Source: Bradyrhizobium sp. NAS96.2 (lineage in GTDB: Bacteria; Pseudomonadota; Alphaproteobacteria; Rhizobiales; Xanthobacteraceae). Taken from it: a stretch of DNA of 64,000 nucleotides. Position numbers and translations under genes: made by a program. Under the pieces are notes generated by a model. That model ran no database searches, was not told the origin of the DNA, and was given only the letters and a program-made list of their open reading frames with translations. Within the stretch, counting starts at the first letter, position 1; each line of letters starts with the position of its first letter. This document shows positions 54,654 through 64,000 of this stretch, piece after piece. The stretch is from the NCBI RefSeq assembly GCF_001908235.1, contig NZ_LGHK01000041.1:1-64000 (forward strand). The letters run 5' to 3'.

Positions 54654-55918
54654 TCACCTACGCGCAGCAAAACTCCGAAGAGCAGACGGACGCCCCGCCG
54701 CAGGCCGTGGACGACCACATTGCTCCGGCGCCACGGGTTTCGGTTCAGGCGTTCTGCGAAACGGTCGAGACCGCCGCCGCCGTGCAGTCGGCGGGCGAGG
54801 ATCGCCGGCTGGCCAAGGCCCATCTCAAGATCCAGATGGGCGGCATGGCGGCCGCCATCGAGGCCTATCGCTCGGCGCCGACGCCCAACGTCATCATCCT
54901 CGAGACCGAGGGCCGCAGCGACATTCTGGCCGGCCTCGACCAGCTCGCCACGGTGTGCGACGCCGGCACAAGGGTGGTCGTGATCGGCCGGGTCAACGAC
55001 GTCACGCTGTACCGCGAGCTGGTGCGCCGCGGCGTCAGCGACTACGTGATTGCGCCGGCGCATGCAATCGACGTGGTGCGCGCGGTCTGCAACCTGTTCT
55101 CGGCGCCAGAAGCCAAGGCGGTCGGCCGCGTCGTCGCCATCGTCGGCGCCAAGGGCGGCGTCGGCGCCTCGACGATCGCGCACAATGTCGCCTGGGCGAT
55201 CGCCCGCGATCTGGCGCTCGATTCCGTGGTCGCCGATCTCGATCTTGCGTTCGGCACCGCCGGCCTCAACTACAACCAGGATCCGGCGCAGGGCATCGCG
55301 GATGCCGTGTTCTCGCCGGACCGCGTCGATACCGCCTTCGTCGACCGCCTGCTGTCGAAATGCACCGACCATCTCAGCCTGCTGGCGGCGCCGGCTACGC
55401 TCGACAAGGTCTACGATTTCGGCGCCGAAGCTTTCGATGCGATCTTCGATACGCTGCGCACCACGATGCCCTGCATCGTGCTGGACGTGCCGCATCAATG
55501 GTCCGGCTGGACCAAGCGTGCGCTGATCGCAGCCGACGACATCCTGATCGTGGCGGCGCCCGACCTCGCCAATCTGCGCAACGCCAAGAACATGTTCGAC
55601 CTCCTGAAGGCGTCACGGCCGAACGACCGGGCGCCGCTGTACTGCCTGAACCAGGTCGGCGTGCCGAAGCGTCCGGAGATCGCAGCGGGCGAATTCGCCA
55701 AGGCGATCGAAAGCCAGCCGATCGCCGCCATCCCGTTCGATCCGCAGATCTTCGGTTCGGCCGCCAACAACGGCCAGATGATCGCGGAGATCTCCGCCAA
55801 TCACCGCGCAGTCGAGATGTTTCTGCAGATGGCGCAGCGGCTGACAGGCCGCGGCGAAACCAAGAAGCCGAGGGGGTCCTTCCTGTCGCCCCTGCTCGAA
55901 AAGCTGCGGTCCAAATAG
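54650..55918 (+). CDS. cpaE: pilus localisation ATPase CpaE
   Basis: The 422-residue MinD/ParA-like protein has an N-terminal receiver-like region with no intact phospho-Asp pattern and a C-terminal P-loop (GAKGGVGASTIAHNVAWAIA) that lacks the second lysine of standard Walker A, as is usual for CpaE. It sites the pilus machinery. Confidence 0.93.
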   Translation: MITYAQQNSEEQTDAPPQAVDDHIAPAPRVSVQAFCETVETAAAVQSAGEDRRLAKAHLKIQMGGMAAAIEAYRSAPTPNVIILETEGRSDILAGLDQLATVCDAGTRVVVIGRVNDVTLYRELVRRGVSDYVIAPAHAIDVVRAVCNLFSAPEAKAVGRVVAIVGAKGGVGASTIAHNVAWAIARDLALDSVVADLDLAFGTAGLNYNQDPAQGIADAVFSPDRVDTAFVDRLLSKCTDHLSLLAAPATLDKVYDFGAEAFDAIFDTLRTTMPCIVLDVPHQWSGWTKRALIAADDILIVAAPDLANLRNAKNMFDLLKASRPNDRAPLYCLNQVGVPKRPEIAAGEFAKAIESQPIAAIPFDPQIFGSAANNGQMIAEISANHRAVEMFLQMAQRLTGRGETKKPRGSFLSPLLEKLRSK

Positions 55919-55942
55919 TGGTCCGCGTGGAGTCAAGACGTC

Positions 55943-57406
55943 GTGTTTGGTAAGCGTAGCGGAAACGATGGGGACGTGCGGGCACCCAAGCCCGCTTTTC
56001 AGACGCCGGAGCATGCCGGATCGTCGCCGATGGCGCGCGAGTCCGCCGCCCCGACGATATCGTCGCCGCCGCTGGCCCCGGCCAAGCCGCCGCCTGCTCC
56101 CGCCGTCGAAGCCCGCCGCTCGGACAATTACTACCAGGTCAAGGCAACGATCTTCGGCGCCCTGATCGAGGCGATCGACCTTGCCCAGCTCGCCAAGCTG
56201 GACAGCGAGTCGGCGCGCGAGGAAATCCGCGACATCGTCAACGAGATCATCGCGATCAAGAACATCGTGATGTCGATCGCCGAGCAGGAAGAGCTGCTCG
56301 ACGACATCTGCAACGACGTGCTCGGCTACGGACCTCTCGAGCCCCTGCTGTCGCGCGACGACATCGCCGACATCATGGTCAACGGCGCGGGCACGGTGTT
56401 CATCGAAGTCGCCGGCAAGATCCAGCGCACCGGCATCCGCTTTCGCGACAACCAGCAGCTGCTCAACATCTGCCAGCGCATCGTCAGCCAGGTCGGCCGG
56501 CGCGTCGACGAATCCTCGCCGATCTGCGACGCCCGTCTCGCCGACGGCTCGCGCGTCAACGCCATCGTGCCGCCGCTGGCGATCGACGGGCCCGCGCTCA
56601 CCATCCGCAAATTCAAGAAGGACAAGCTGACGCTGGAGCAGCTCGTCAAGTTCGGCGCGATCACGCCGGAAGGGGCGACCATCCTGCAGATCATCGGTCG
56701 GGTCCGCTGCAACGTGATCATCTCGGGCGGTACCGGCTCGGGCAAGACCACGCTGCTGAACTGCCTGACCAACTATATCGAGCACGACGAACGTATCATC
56801 ACCTGTGAAGACGCCGCCGAACTTCAGCTGCAGCAGCCGCATGTGGTGCGGCTGGAAACCCGGCCGCCGAACATTGAAGGCGAGGGCCAGGTCACGATGC
56901 GCGAGCTGGTTCGCAACTGCCTGCGTATGCGTCCCGAGCGCATCATCGTCGGCGAAGTCCGCGGACCCGAAGCGTTCGACCTGCTGCAGGCGATGAACAC
57001 CGGCCACGACGGCTCGATGGGCACGCTGCACGCCAACAATCCCCGCGAAGCGCTGTCACGCTGCGAATCCATGATCACCATGGGCGGCTTTTCGCTTCCC
57101 TCACGCACCATTCGCGAGATGATCTGCGCCTCGGTCGACATCATCGTGCAGGCCGCGCGCCTGCGCGACGGTTCGCGCCGCATCACTCACATCACCGAGG
57201 TGATGGGAATGGAAGGCGACACCATCATCACCCAAGACATCTTCCTCTACGACGTGGTCGGGGAAGACGCCAACGGCAAGATCATCGGCAAGCACCGCTC
57301 GACCGGCATCGGCCGGCCACGCTTCTGGGAGCGGGCGCGCTACTACAATGAAGAGAAGCGGCTTGCGGCGGCGTTGGACGCCTCCGACTCGCCGGCGCCG
57401 GTCTAG
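55943..57406 (+). CDS. cpaF: pilus assembly ATPase CpaF/TadA
   Basis: The 487-residue secretion ATPase powers pilus extension and retraction. It has Walker [17 protein letters not shown] near 268, the Asp box [14 protein letters not shown], and Walker [17 protein letters not shown]. It starts with a GTG at 55943 (FGKRSGNDG). The first about 70 residues are proline-rich. Confidence 0.95.
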   Translation: MFGKRSGNDGDVRAPKPAFQTPEHAGSSPMARESAAPTISSPPLAPAKPPPAPAVEARRSDNYYQVKATIFGALIEAIDLAQLAKLDSESAREEIRDIVNEIIAIKNIVMSIAEQEELLDDICNDVLGYGPLEPLLSRDDIADIMVNGAGTVFIEVAGKIQRTGIRFRDNQQLLNICQRIVSQVGRRVDESSPICDARLADGSRVNAIVPPLAIDGPALTIRKFKKDKLTLEQLVKFGAITPEGATILQIIGRVRCNVIISGGTGSGKTTLLNCLTNYIEHDERIITCEDAAELQLQQPHVVRLETRPPNIEGEGQVTMRELVRNCLRMRPERIIVGEVRGPEAFDLLQAMNTGHDGSMGTLHANNPREALSRCESMITMGGFSLPSRTIREMICASVDIIVQAARLRDGSRRITHITEVMGMEGDTIITQDIFLYDVVGEDANGKIIGKHRSTGIGRPRFWERARYYNEEKRLAAALDASDSPAPV

Positions 57407-57417
57407 GGGAGCGCAGG

Positions 57418-58395
57418 ATGCAGACGCAAACGCTCGCTCTGGCCTTCCTCGCCGCCACCACCGTGGGCGGCATCGCCTGGGTCTTCCTGTACCCGTACCT
57501 CTCCGGGGAGAAGAAGGCCGAGTCGCGCCGTGCATCGGTAGCGCGCAGCGAACAGCCGACGACGCGAGGCAGCGAGCGCACGCAGCGCTCCCGCCGCGAG
57601 CAGGTCGAGGGATCGCTGAAGGAGCTCGAGGCGCGGCGGCAGAAGGACAAGAAAGTCCCGCTCGGCGTCCGCATCTCGCAGGCCGGACTGGAGTGGTCCG
57701 AGCAGAAATTCTGGATGATCTCCGGCGCGCTCGGCCTGTTCGGGTTCGGCGTGGCCTTCATCGTCGGCGGAGGACTGCTCGGTGCGGCCGGCATCGGCTT
57801 CGCCATGGGTCTCGGCGCGCCGCGCTGGCTGCTCGGCTTCTTGAAGAAGCGGCGGGAGAAAGCGTTCCTGAAGGCGCTGCCCGACGCCGTCGACGTCATC
57901 GTGCGCGGAATCAAGGCCGGCCTGCCGCTGTTCGAATCGCTCAAGGCGGTCGTCAACGACGCGCCTGAGCCGCTGCGCAGCGAGTTCCTTGCGATCATCG
58001 AGACCCAGGCGATCGGCATGCCGCTCGGCGAGGCCTGCGCCCGGCTCTACGAACGCATGCCGCTGCCGGAGGCGAACTTCTTCGGCATCGTGATCGCGAT
58101 CCAGCAGAAATCCGGCGGCAATTTGTCGGAAGCGCTCGGCAACCTGTCGCGGGTGCTTCGCGACCGCAAGAAGATGGCCGAGAAGATCCAGGCGATGTCG
58201 ATGGAAGCGAAGGCTTCCGCCGCCATCATCGGCTCGCTGCCGCCGATCGTGATGATCCTCGTGTTCCTCACGACGCCGGACTACATCGCCCTGCTGTGGA
58301 CGAACTCGATGGGCCAGCTGATGCTGGTTGGCTGCGCGCTCTGGATGACGTGCGGCGTGCTCGTGATGAAGAAGATGATCAACTTCGATTTCTGA
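57418..58395 (+). CDS. tadB: inner-membrane platform protein TadB
   Basis: The 325-residue protein has an N-terminal helix, a T2SSF domain (VIVRGIKAGLPLFESLKAVV) and a C-terminal helix pair. It pairs with TadC as the membrane platform for CpaF. Eleven bases separate it from cpaF. Confidence 0.93.
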   Translation: MQTQTLALAFLAATTVGGIAWVFLYPYLSGEKKAESRRASVARSEQPTTRGSERTQRSRREQVEGSLKELEARRQKDKKVPLGVRISQAGLEWSEQKFWMISGALGLFGFGVAFIVGGGLLGAAGIGFAMGLGAPRWLLGFLKKRREKAFLKALPDAVDVIVRGIKAGLPLFESLKAVVNDAPEPLRSEFLAIIETQAIGMPLGEACARLYERMPLPEANFFGIVIAIQQKSGGNLSEALGNLSRVLRDRKKMAEKIQAMSMEAKASAAIIGSLPPIVMILVFLTTPDYIALLWTNSMGQLMLVGCALWMTCGVLVMKKMINFDF

Positions 58396-58404
58396 CGGTG
58401 CAGC

Positions 58405-59379
58405 ATGATTGATATTCTGGTCGCCAAGCTTCACGACGTCAGGTTCATGACCATGTTGCTTGCCTTCTTCGCGGCAAGCGCGACGGTCTACACGCTGGTG
58501 ATGCCGCTGCTCGCCGGCGGCGACCTCAACAAGCGCATGAAGGCCGTCGCCAGCGAGCGCGAACGCCTCCGGCAGCGCGAACGCGAACGCCTGGCCAAGT
58601 CGGAAAAGGTGACGCTGCGCCAGACGCCGCGGCAGGCCGTCTCCAAGATGGTGGATGATCTGAACCTCACCAAATGGCTGGCCCAGGAAGCGGCGATCGA
58701 GAAGCTCGTGATGGCCGGCTATCGCGGCCACGCGCCGTATGTCTACTTCCTGGCAGCACGCGCGGTCACGCCGATCCTGATGCTGATCGGCGCGATCATC
58801 TACACTTTTTTCATCGCGGGCGCGAACTGGTCGCTGACGCTCAAGATCGGCATTTGCGTCGGCGCGACGTACGCCGGCCTGCAGGCGCCGATGCTGTTCC
58901 TGAAGAACGCGATCTCCAAGCGCCAGCTCCAGATCAAGCGCGCTTTCCCTGATTCGCTCGACCTGCTGCTGATCTGCATCGAGTCGGGCATGTCGGTCGA
59001 GGTCGCCTTCCGCAAGGTTGCTAACGAGATCGTCGGACAGTCGATCGCGTTGTCGGAGGAGTTCGCGCTGACGACCGCGGAATTGTCCTACCTGCAGGAC
59101 CGCAAGTCGGCCTACGAGAACCTGGCGCGCCGCACCGGCCTCGAAGGCGTGAGGTCGGTCTGCATGGCCTTGCAGCAATCCGAACGCTACGGCACGCCGC
59201 TCGGCCAAAGCTTGCGCGTGATGGCGCAGGAAAACCGCGACATGCGCATGAACGAGGCCGAGAAGAAGGCCGCGGCGCTGCCGCCCAAGCTGACGGTGCC
59301 GATGATCCTGTTCTTCCTGCCCTGCCTGTTCATCGTGATCCTCGGGCCGTCCTACATCAAGATCGCCACGATGCACTGA
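58405..59379 (+). CDS. tadC: inner-membrane platform protein TadC
   Basis: The 324-residue protein has the T2SSF core DLLLICIESGMSVEVAFRKV and an N-terminal helix pair. It ends the forward Tad operon, nine bases after tadB, and a terminator follows. Confidence 0.93.
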   Translation: MIDILVAKLHDVRFMTMLLAFFAASATVYTLVMPLLAGGDLNKRMKAVASERERLRQRERERLAKSEKVTLRQTPRQAVSKMVDDLNLTKWLAQEAAIEKLVMAGYRGHAPYVYFLAARAVTPILMLIGAIIYTFFIAGANWSLTLKIGICVGATYAGLQAPMLFLKNAISKRQLQIKRAFPDSLDLLLICIESGMSVEVAFRKVANEIVGQSIALSEEFALTTAELSYLQDRKSAYENLARRTGLEGVRSVCMALQQSERYGTPLGQSLRVMAQENRDMRMNEAEKKAAALPPKLTVPMILFFLPCLFIVILGPSYIKIATMH

Positions 59380-59403
59380 GCTGCGTAGCAGCGCCTACGA
59401 AAA

Positions 59404-59430
59404 CGCCGGCAATGCCGGGCGCTTTCTTTT
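59404..59430 (+). terminator. terminator of the cpa-tad operon
   Basis: Stem CGCCGGC / GCCGGGCG with a three-base loop and a bulged G (59404-59421), then CTTTCTTTT; 25 bases after tadC. Confidence 0.7.
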
Positions 59431-59497
59431 GTGTGCGCATGAGCACGATGCTTCGCGAGCTGAGAGCTTCGCTGTCAAACGCAAAAGGCGTGGAGCG

Positions 59498-60295
59498 CTA
59501 GTCGTCCTTGGCGACGACAGGTGCGGCGCGCGATGCGGTCCGCGGCCCGTCCTTGCGGTTCAGCATGTCGCGGAGATAGGCGACATTGGCCGCCGCCTCT
59601 TCCGCCGGCAGGTCGGCCTTGACGATGGTTTCAGCCTCGGCGAAGCGGCCCTGCAGGCCGACGACCAGCGCAAGGTTCTGCCGGATGCGGGTATCGGCGC
59701 GGGCGCTGGCATAGGCCTGGCGCAGCGTCTCTTCCGCCTTCGGCAATTCCTTGGTCAGCATGTAGGACAGGCCGAGATTGGACAGCACCGACGGCTCGTC
59801 CGGAGCCAGCCGAAGGGCGCTGGCGTAATAGCGCCGCGCTTCTTCATGCCGGTTCAACTTGTCGAGCGTGGTGCCCTGCACCGACAGGATCCGCCAGTCC
59901 GGATTGTCGGGGCTGTGCGCGCGGCTCAACACGTCGAACGCGGCCTGCGAATTGCCGTTGTCGGCGAGCGCACGGCCATAGGCGGCGAGCAGCGGCTTGC
60001 TGCCGGGGCTGGCGAGCGTGGCCTGCTCCAGCACGGCGCAGGCCTGCGAGCGCTGTCCGGTCATGCGCAACGCCTGGCCGTAGGCGATCGCCGCGTCGAC
60101 ATCCTTGGGGTTCTTGCGATAGCGCTCGCCATAGAGCTCGACGGCGCGACGCGGATCGTCGGGCGCGGGATCCGGCCGCGACGCGATCGATCCGGTCACG
60201 TCGGACATGGTCTGGCAGCCGCCAAGCCCTGCGGCCAAAAGCGCCACGAGGGCTGCGGAAGCGAGATGCCGGGTCAAATTGGACTGTCGACGCAT
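59498..60295 (-). CDS. tadD: TPR lipoprotein TadD
   Basis: The 265-residue lipoprotein has a lipobox (AAGLGGC, Cys near residue 27) and about five TPR repeats (AIAYGQALRMTGQRSQACAV, EPSVLSNLGLSYMLTKELPK). TadD helps secretin assembly. It is convergent with tadC, so it is transcribed on its own. Confidence 0.9.
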   Translation of the reverse strand: MRRQSNLTRHLASAALVALLAAGLGGCQTMSDVTGSIASRPDPAPDDPRRAVELYGERYRKNPKDVDAAIAYGQALRMTGQRSQACAVLEQATLASPGSKPLLAAYGRALADNGNSQAAFDVLSRAHSPDNPDWRILSVQGTTLDKLNRHEEARRYYASALRLAPDEPSVLSNLGLSYMLTKELPKAEETLRQAYASARADTRIRQNLALVVGLQGRFAEAETIVKADLPAEEAAANVAYLRDMLNRKDGPRTASRAAPVVAKDD

Positions 60296-60503
60296 GGCAC
60301 TGTGACTCACGAAATCGGGCGAATGGATCCAACTGAGCGTGCCAGCAATAGACTGTTAACCCTAACGTCTGGTTAACTGGCACGGTCAGTGATCGGCGCG
60401 CCCGGTTCCAATGCCGCAGGTCACGTCAACCGCGGGCGCGCTACCATCCGCCATGAAAGGCGTGTAGTAGCCAACCAACGCCGCCAGAACAGCCGAGAGC
60501 CGC

Positions 60504-61883
60504 ATGCCATCCGTGTTCGAGACCGCACCCACGACCGCCGTTACGCCGATCACCTTCGTTACCAGGGCGACATGGGATGCGATCCGCAGCGAGTTGCCGG
60601 CGCCGGCCCGCCAGTTCGCCGAGGCCAACGGCTTTGAGGCCAAGCCCGGCAAATCCCTTGCCTTGCCGGCGGCTGACGGCGGCATCGCGCAGGTGCTGTT
60701 CGGCCTCGAGGACGCAGACCACAAGGCGCGCGATCCGTTCCGGCCCGGCGCCCTGCCCGGCCTGCTGCCGCCGGGCGTCTACCGCTTTGCCAATGCGCCA
60801 CATGACACACGGCTTGCCGCGCTCGCCTTCGCGCTCGGCTGTTACCGCTTCGGCCGCTATCGCAAGAACAAGGCCCCCGAGGTTCGCCTGGTGCCGCCCG
60901 ACGGCGTCGATGCCGCCGAGATCGCGCGGATCGCGGATGCCGCGGCACTGGCGCGCGACCTCATCAACACGCCGTCCAACGACATGGGACCGGCCGAGCT
61001 CGCCGAGATGGCGCGCGATCTCGCAAGCCGGTTCGGCGCCGCCTTCAATTGCATCGACGGCGACGAGCTCGCACAGAACTTCCCGCTGATCCATGCCGTC
61101 GGCATGGCCTCGACGCGCGCGCCGCGGCTGATCGATTTCACCTGGGGCGATCCGGCCCATCCAAAGGTGACGCTGGTCGGCAAGGGTGTCTGCTTCGACA
61201 CCGGCGGGCTCGATCTCAAGCCGTCGAGCGGCATGCTGATCATGAAAAAGGACATGGGCGGCGCCGCCAACGTGCTGGCGCTGGCACAGATCGTGATGGA
61301 TGCGAAGCTGAAGGTGCGGCTGCGCGTGCTGATCCCGGCGGTCGAGAACGCGGTTGCCGGCAACGCGTTCCGCCCGCTCGACATCTTCAAGTCGCGCAAG
61401 GGCATCACCGTCGAGATCGGCAACACCGACGCCGAGGGGCGGCTGGTGCTCGCCGACGCGCTGGCGCTGGCCGATGAGGAGACGCCGGATCTCCTGATCG
61501 ATCTCGGCACGCTGACCGGCGCGGCGCGCGTGGCGCTGGGCCCCGATTTGCCACCGTTCTACACCAATGACGAGGCGCTCGCCGGCGACGTCACAGTTCA
61601 CGCGAAGAGCGAGAACGACCCGTTGTGGCGGATGCCGCTATGGCCGGCCTACGATGCCTGGCTCGACTCCAAGACCGCCGACATCACCAACGCACCGTCA
61701 GGCAGTTTTGCGGGCTCGATCACCTGCGCGCTGTTCCTGCAACGCTTCGTCGAGCACGCCAGGAGCTGGCTGCATGTCGACATCTACGGCTGGACGCCAT
61801 CGGCAAAGCCCGGTCGCCCCGAAGGCGGCGAGTGCCAGGCAGCGCGCGCGATCTACAAATTGCTGAGCCAGCGCTATGGATGA
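60504..61883 (+). CDS. leucyl aminopeptidase family protein (M17)
   Basis: The 459-residue two-metal aminopeptidase has the metal and catalytic motifs GKGVCFDTGGLDLKP (near 230), MKKDMGGAANVLAL and the signature NTDAEGRLVLADAL (near 310). It removes N-terminal residues from peptides in the cytoplasm. The N-terminal domain is shorter and more diverged than PepA. Its end overlaps the NlpC/P60 gene by eight bases. Confidence 0.93.
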   Translation: MPSVFETAPTTAVTPITFVTRATWDAIRSELPAPARQFAEANGFEAKPGKSLALPAADGGIAQVLFGLEDADHKARDPFRPGALPGLLPPGVYRFANAPHDTRLAALAFALGCYRFGRYRKNKAPEVRLVPPDGVDAAEIARIADAAALARDLINTPSNDMGPAELAEMARDLASRFGAAFNCIDGDELAQNFPLIHAVGMASTRAPRLIDFTWGDPAHPKVTLVGKGVCFDTGGLDLKPSSGMLIMKKDMGGAANVLALAQIVMDAKLKVRLRVLIPAVENAVAGNAFRPLDIFKSRKGITVEIGNTDAEGRLVLADALALADEETPDLLIDLGTLTGAARVALGPDLPPFYTNDEALAGDVTVHAKSENDPLWRMPLWPAYDAWLDSKTADITNAPSGSFAGSITCALFLQRFVEHARSWLHVDIYGWTPSAKPGRPEGGECQAARAIYKLLSQRYG

Positions 61884-62718
61884 TCCCCGCCTCACTCCCG
61901 CGCGCGACGACGTCGCCGCGAAATATCTCGAGGGCAAGGTCAAGGCTGCGCGCTTCGTTGAAGGCGAGACCTCCGAGGTCGTTGACGCCATCGCGCCGCT
62001 GCGGCGGGCGCCGGCGGCCGATGCCGAACAGATGACGCAGGCGCTGAAAGGCGAGCGCGTCACGGTGTATGACCGCAATGGCGAAGGCTGGGCCTGGGGC
62101 CAACTTGCCGACGACGGCTATGTCGGCTGGATTCCCGACGCCGCGCTGGCCAAGCCCGGCACGACGGCCACGCACAAGGTGACGGCGCTGCGCACGCTGG
62201 CGTTCCCGGGACCGTCGATCAAGCTGCCGCCGGTCGAGGCGCTGGCGATGGGGACGAAGCTCGCAATCGTCCGCGAGGACGGCGCCTTCGCGGTGAGCCG
62301 CGAGGGCTGGCACTTCCCTCGTCCACACGTCGGACCTCTCGGCGCGATGGCCGAGGATTTCGTCGCCATCGCCGAGCAATTCGTCGGCACGCCCTATCTG
62401 TGGGGCGGCAAGTCGAGCCTCGGCATCGATTGCTCCGGCCTGGTGCAGATCGCACTGACTGCTGCCGGCACCGGCTGCCCGCGCGACAGCGACATGCAGC
62501 AGGAAGGGCTCGGCCGCGAATTGACGGCTACGGAATCCAAGCATCTGCAGCGCGGCGACCTGATCTTCTGGAAGGGCCATGTCGCCATCGTGCGCGACGC
62601 AACGACGATCGTGCACGCCAATGCGTATCACATGGCGACGGTGGTGGAGAACACGCACGCCGCGATCGCGCGGATCAAGGCCGCGGGCAGCGAGGTGCTG
62701 GCGATCAAGCGGCTTTAA
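61876..62718 (+). CDS. NlpC/P60 family cysteine peptidase with SH3 domain
   Basis: The 280-residue enzyme has an SH3b-like domain (AEQMTQALKGERVTVYDRNG, about 55-110) and a C40 peptidase domain with the catalytic Cys in LGIDCSGLVQIALTAAG (about 194) and His in IFWKGHVAIVRDA. It probably cuts cell-wall peptides; the overlap with the aminopeptidase suggests the two recycle wall peptides. No signal peptide is visible. Confidence 0.9.
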   Translation: MDDPRLTPARDDVAAKYLEGKVKAARFVEGETSEVVDAIAPLRRAPAADAEQMTQALKGERVTVYDRNGEGWAWGQLADDGYVGWIPDAALAKPGTTATHKVTALRTLAFPGPSIKLPPVEALAMGTKLAIVREDGAFAVSREGWHFPRPHVGPLGAMAEDFVAIAEQFVGTPYLWGGKSSLGIDCSGLVQIALTAAGTGCPRDSDMQQEGLGRELTATESKHLQRGDLIFWKGHVAIVRDATTIVHANAYHMATVVENTHAAIARIKAAGSEVLAIKRL

Positions 62719-62732
62719 GAAGACCCATCTCC

Positions 62733-62884
62733 GTCATCCCCGCGCAAAGGCTTTGCCTTTGTCGCTGGAGGAGCGCGAAGCGCGTCTCGAAGGATCGACG
62801 GCCCCACTCCGGCCACGCCACCCTTCGCGGCTCGCTCCGCTCGCACCTCCAGCGACAACGGCGAAGCCGTTGCGCGGGGATGAC
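62733..62884. repeat. palindromic intergenic repeat, family F
   Basis: Long inverted arms GTCATCCCCGCGCAA...TTGTCGCTGGAGG and CCTCCAGCGACAACGG...TTGCGCGGGGATGAC, with an AGCGCGAAGCGCG centre. It lies between the convergent NlpC and ABC-transporter genes and could end transcription from both sides. Confidence 0.8.
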
Positions 62885-62902
62885 GTGGAACGAGAACGAT
62901 GA

Positions 62903-64000
<1,098 letters not shown>

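Overview
The window is high-GC chromosomal DNA from an alphaproteobacterium, most likely Bradyrhizobium or a close relative. The evidence is the PhyR-NepR-EcfG stress-response module, a Tad/Cpa pilus locus, a urtABCDE urea transporter joined to a urease cluster, rhizobial-type cysD/cysNC, and several families of short palindromic repeats of the kind common in Bradyrhizobium. I saw no rRNA, tRNA, CRISPR array, prophage or transposase. The assignment rests on gene content and my memory of these families, not on a search.

Layout. 0.1-3.0 kb: sulfate activation (cysD, cysNC). 3.2-5.4 kb: malate synthase G. 5.5-15.1 kb: a run of small, mostly envelope or orphan genes (L,D-transpeptidase, DUF2865, AI-2E-type permease, DUF883, holin-like, several proteins of 46-80 residues) mixed with two DMT permeases and a frameshifted crcB. 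Six perfect GGAAC-N16/17-CGTT promoters (the EcfG consensus) and some near-matches lie in this 10 kb. 16-18.2 kb: divergent TetR regulator and cytochrome P450 with a perfect 32-bp palindrome between them. 18.3-20.2 kb: phyR, nepR, ecfG. 20.3-28.2 kb: GGDEF/EAL protein, cupredoxin, DoxX-like membrane protein, di-heme peroxidase, and a CHASE-HWE histidine kinase with an altered ATP-binding N-box.

28.7-41.9 kb: one long minus-strand nitrogen-scavenging cluster, in transcription order urtA-B-C-D-E, ureD-A-B, a DUF559 ORF bracketed by repeats, an HD-domain (MESH1-like) hydrolase, ureC, two tandem ABM-domain proteins, ureE-F-G. A sigma54 -24/-12 promoter precedes urtA. Urea is imported by UrtABCDE, hydrolysed by UreABC and the enzyme is matured by UreDEFG. 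42.4-44.6 kb: DEAD-box helicase, IF-1 and cold-shock protein, which fit a cold or translation-adaptation group.

44.8-60.3 kb: a Tad pilus system in two blocks. Two TadE-like pseudopilins and a stand-alone pilus/secretin N-domain protein lie on the minus strand; flp, cpaA-F, tadB, tadC and tadD lie further on. They are separated by a PAP2 protein, a polytopic membrane protein and a fatty-acid-hydroxylase-like protein. 60.5-64 kb: an M17 leucyl aminopeptidase overlapping an NlpC/P60 peptidase, and the C-terminal part of a double-ATPase peptide ABC transporter that runs off the right edge.

The most interesting pattern is the local concentration of EcfG-type promoters beside the gene for the sigma factor itself, in front of small proteins of unknown function. 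Next are the DUF559/palindrome arrangement inside the urease operon and the (p)ppGpp-hydrolase-like gene one base from ureC.
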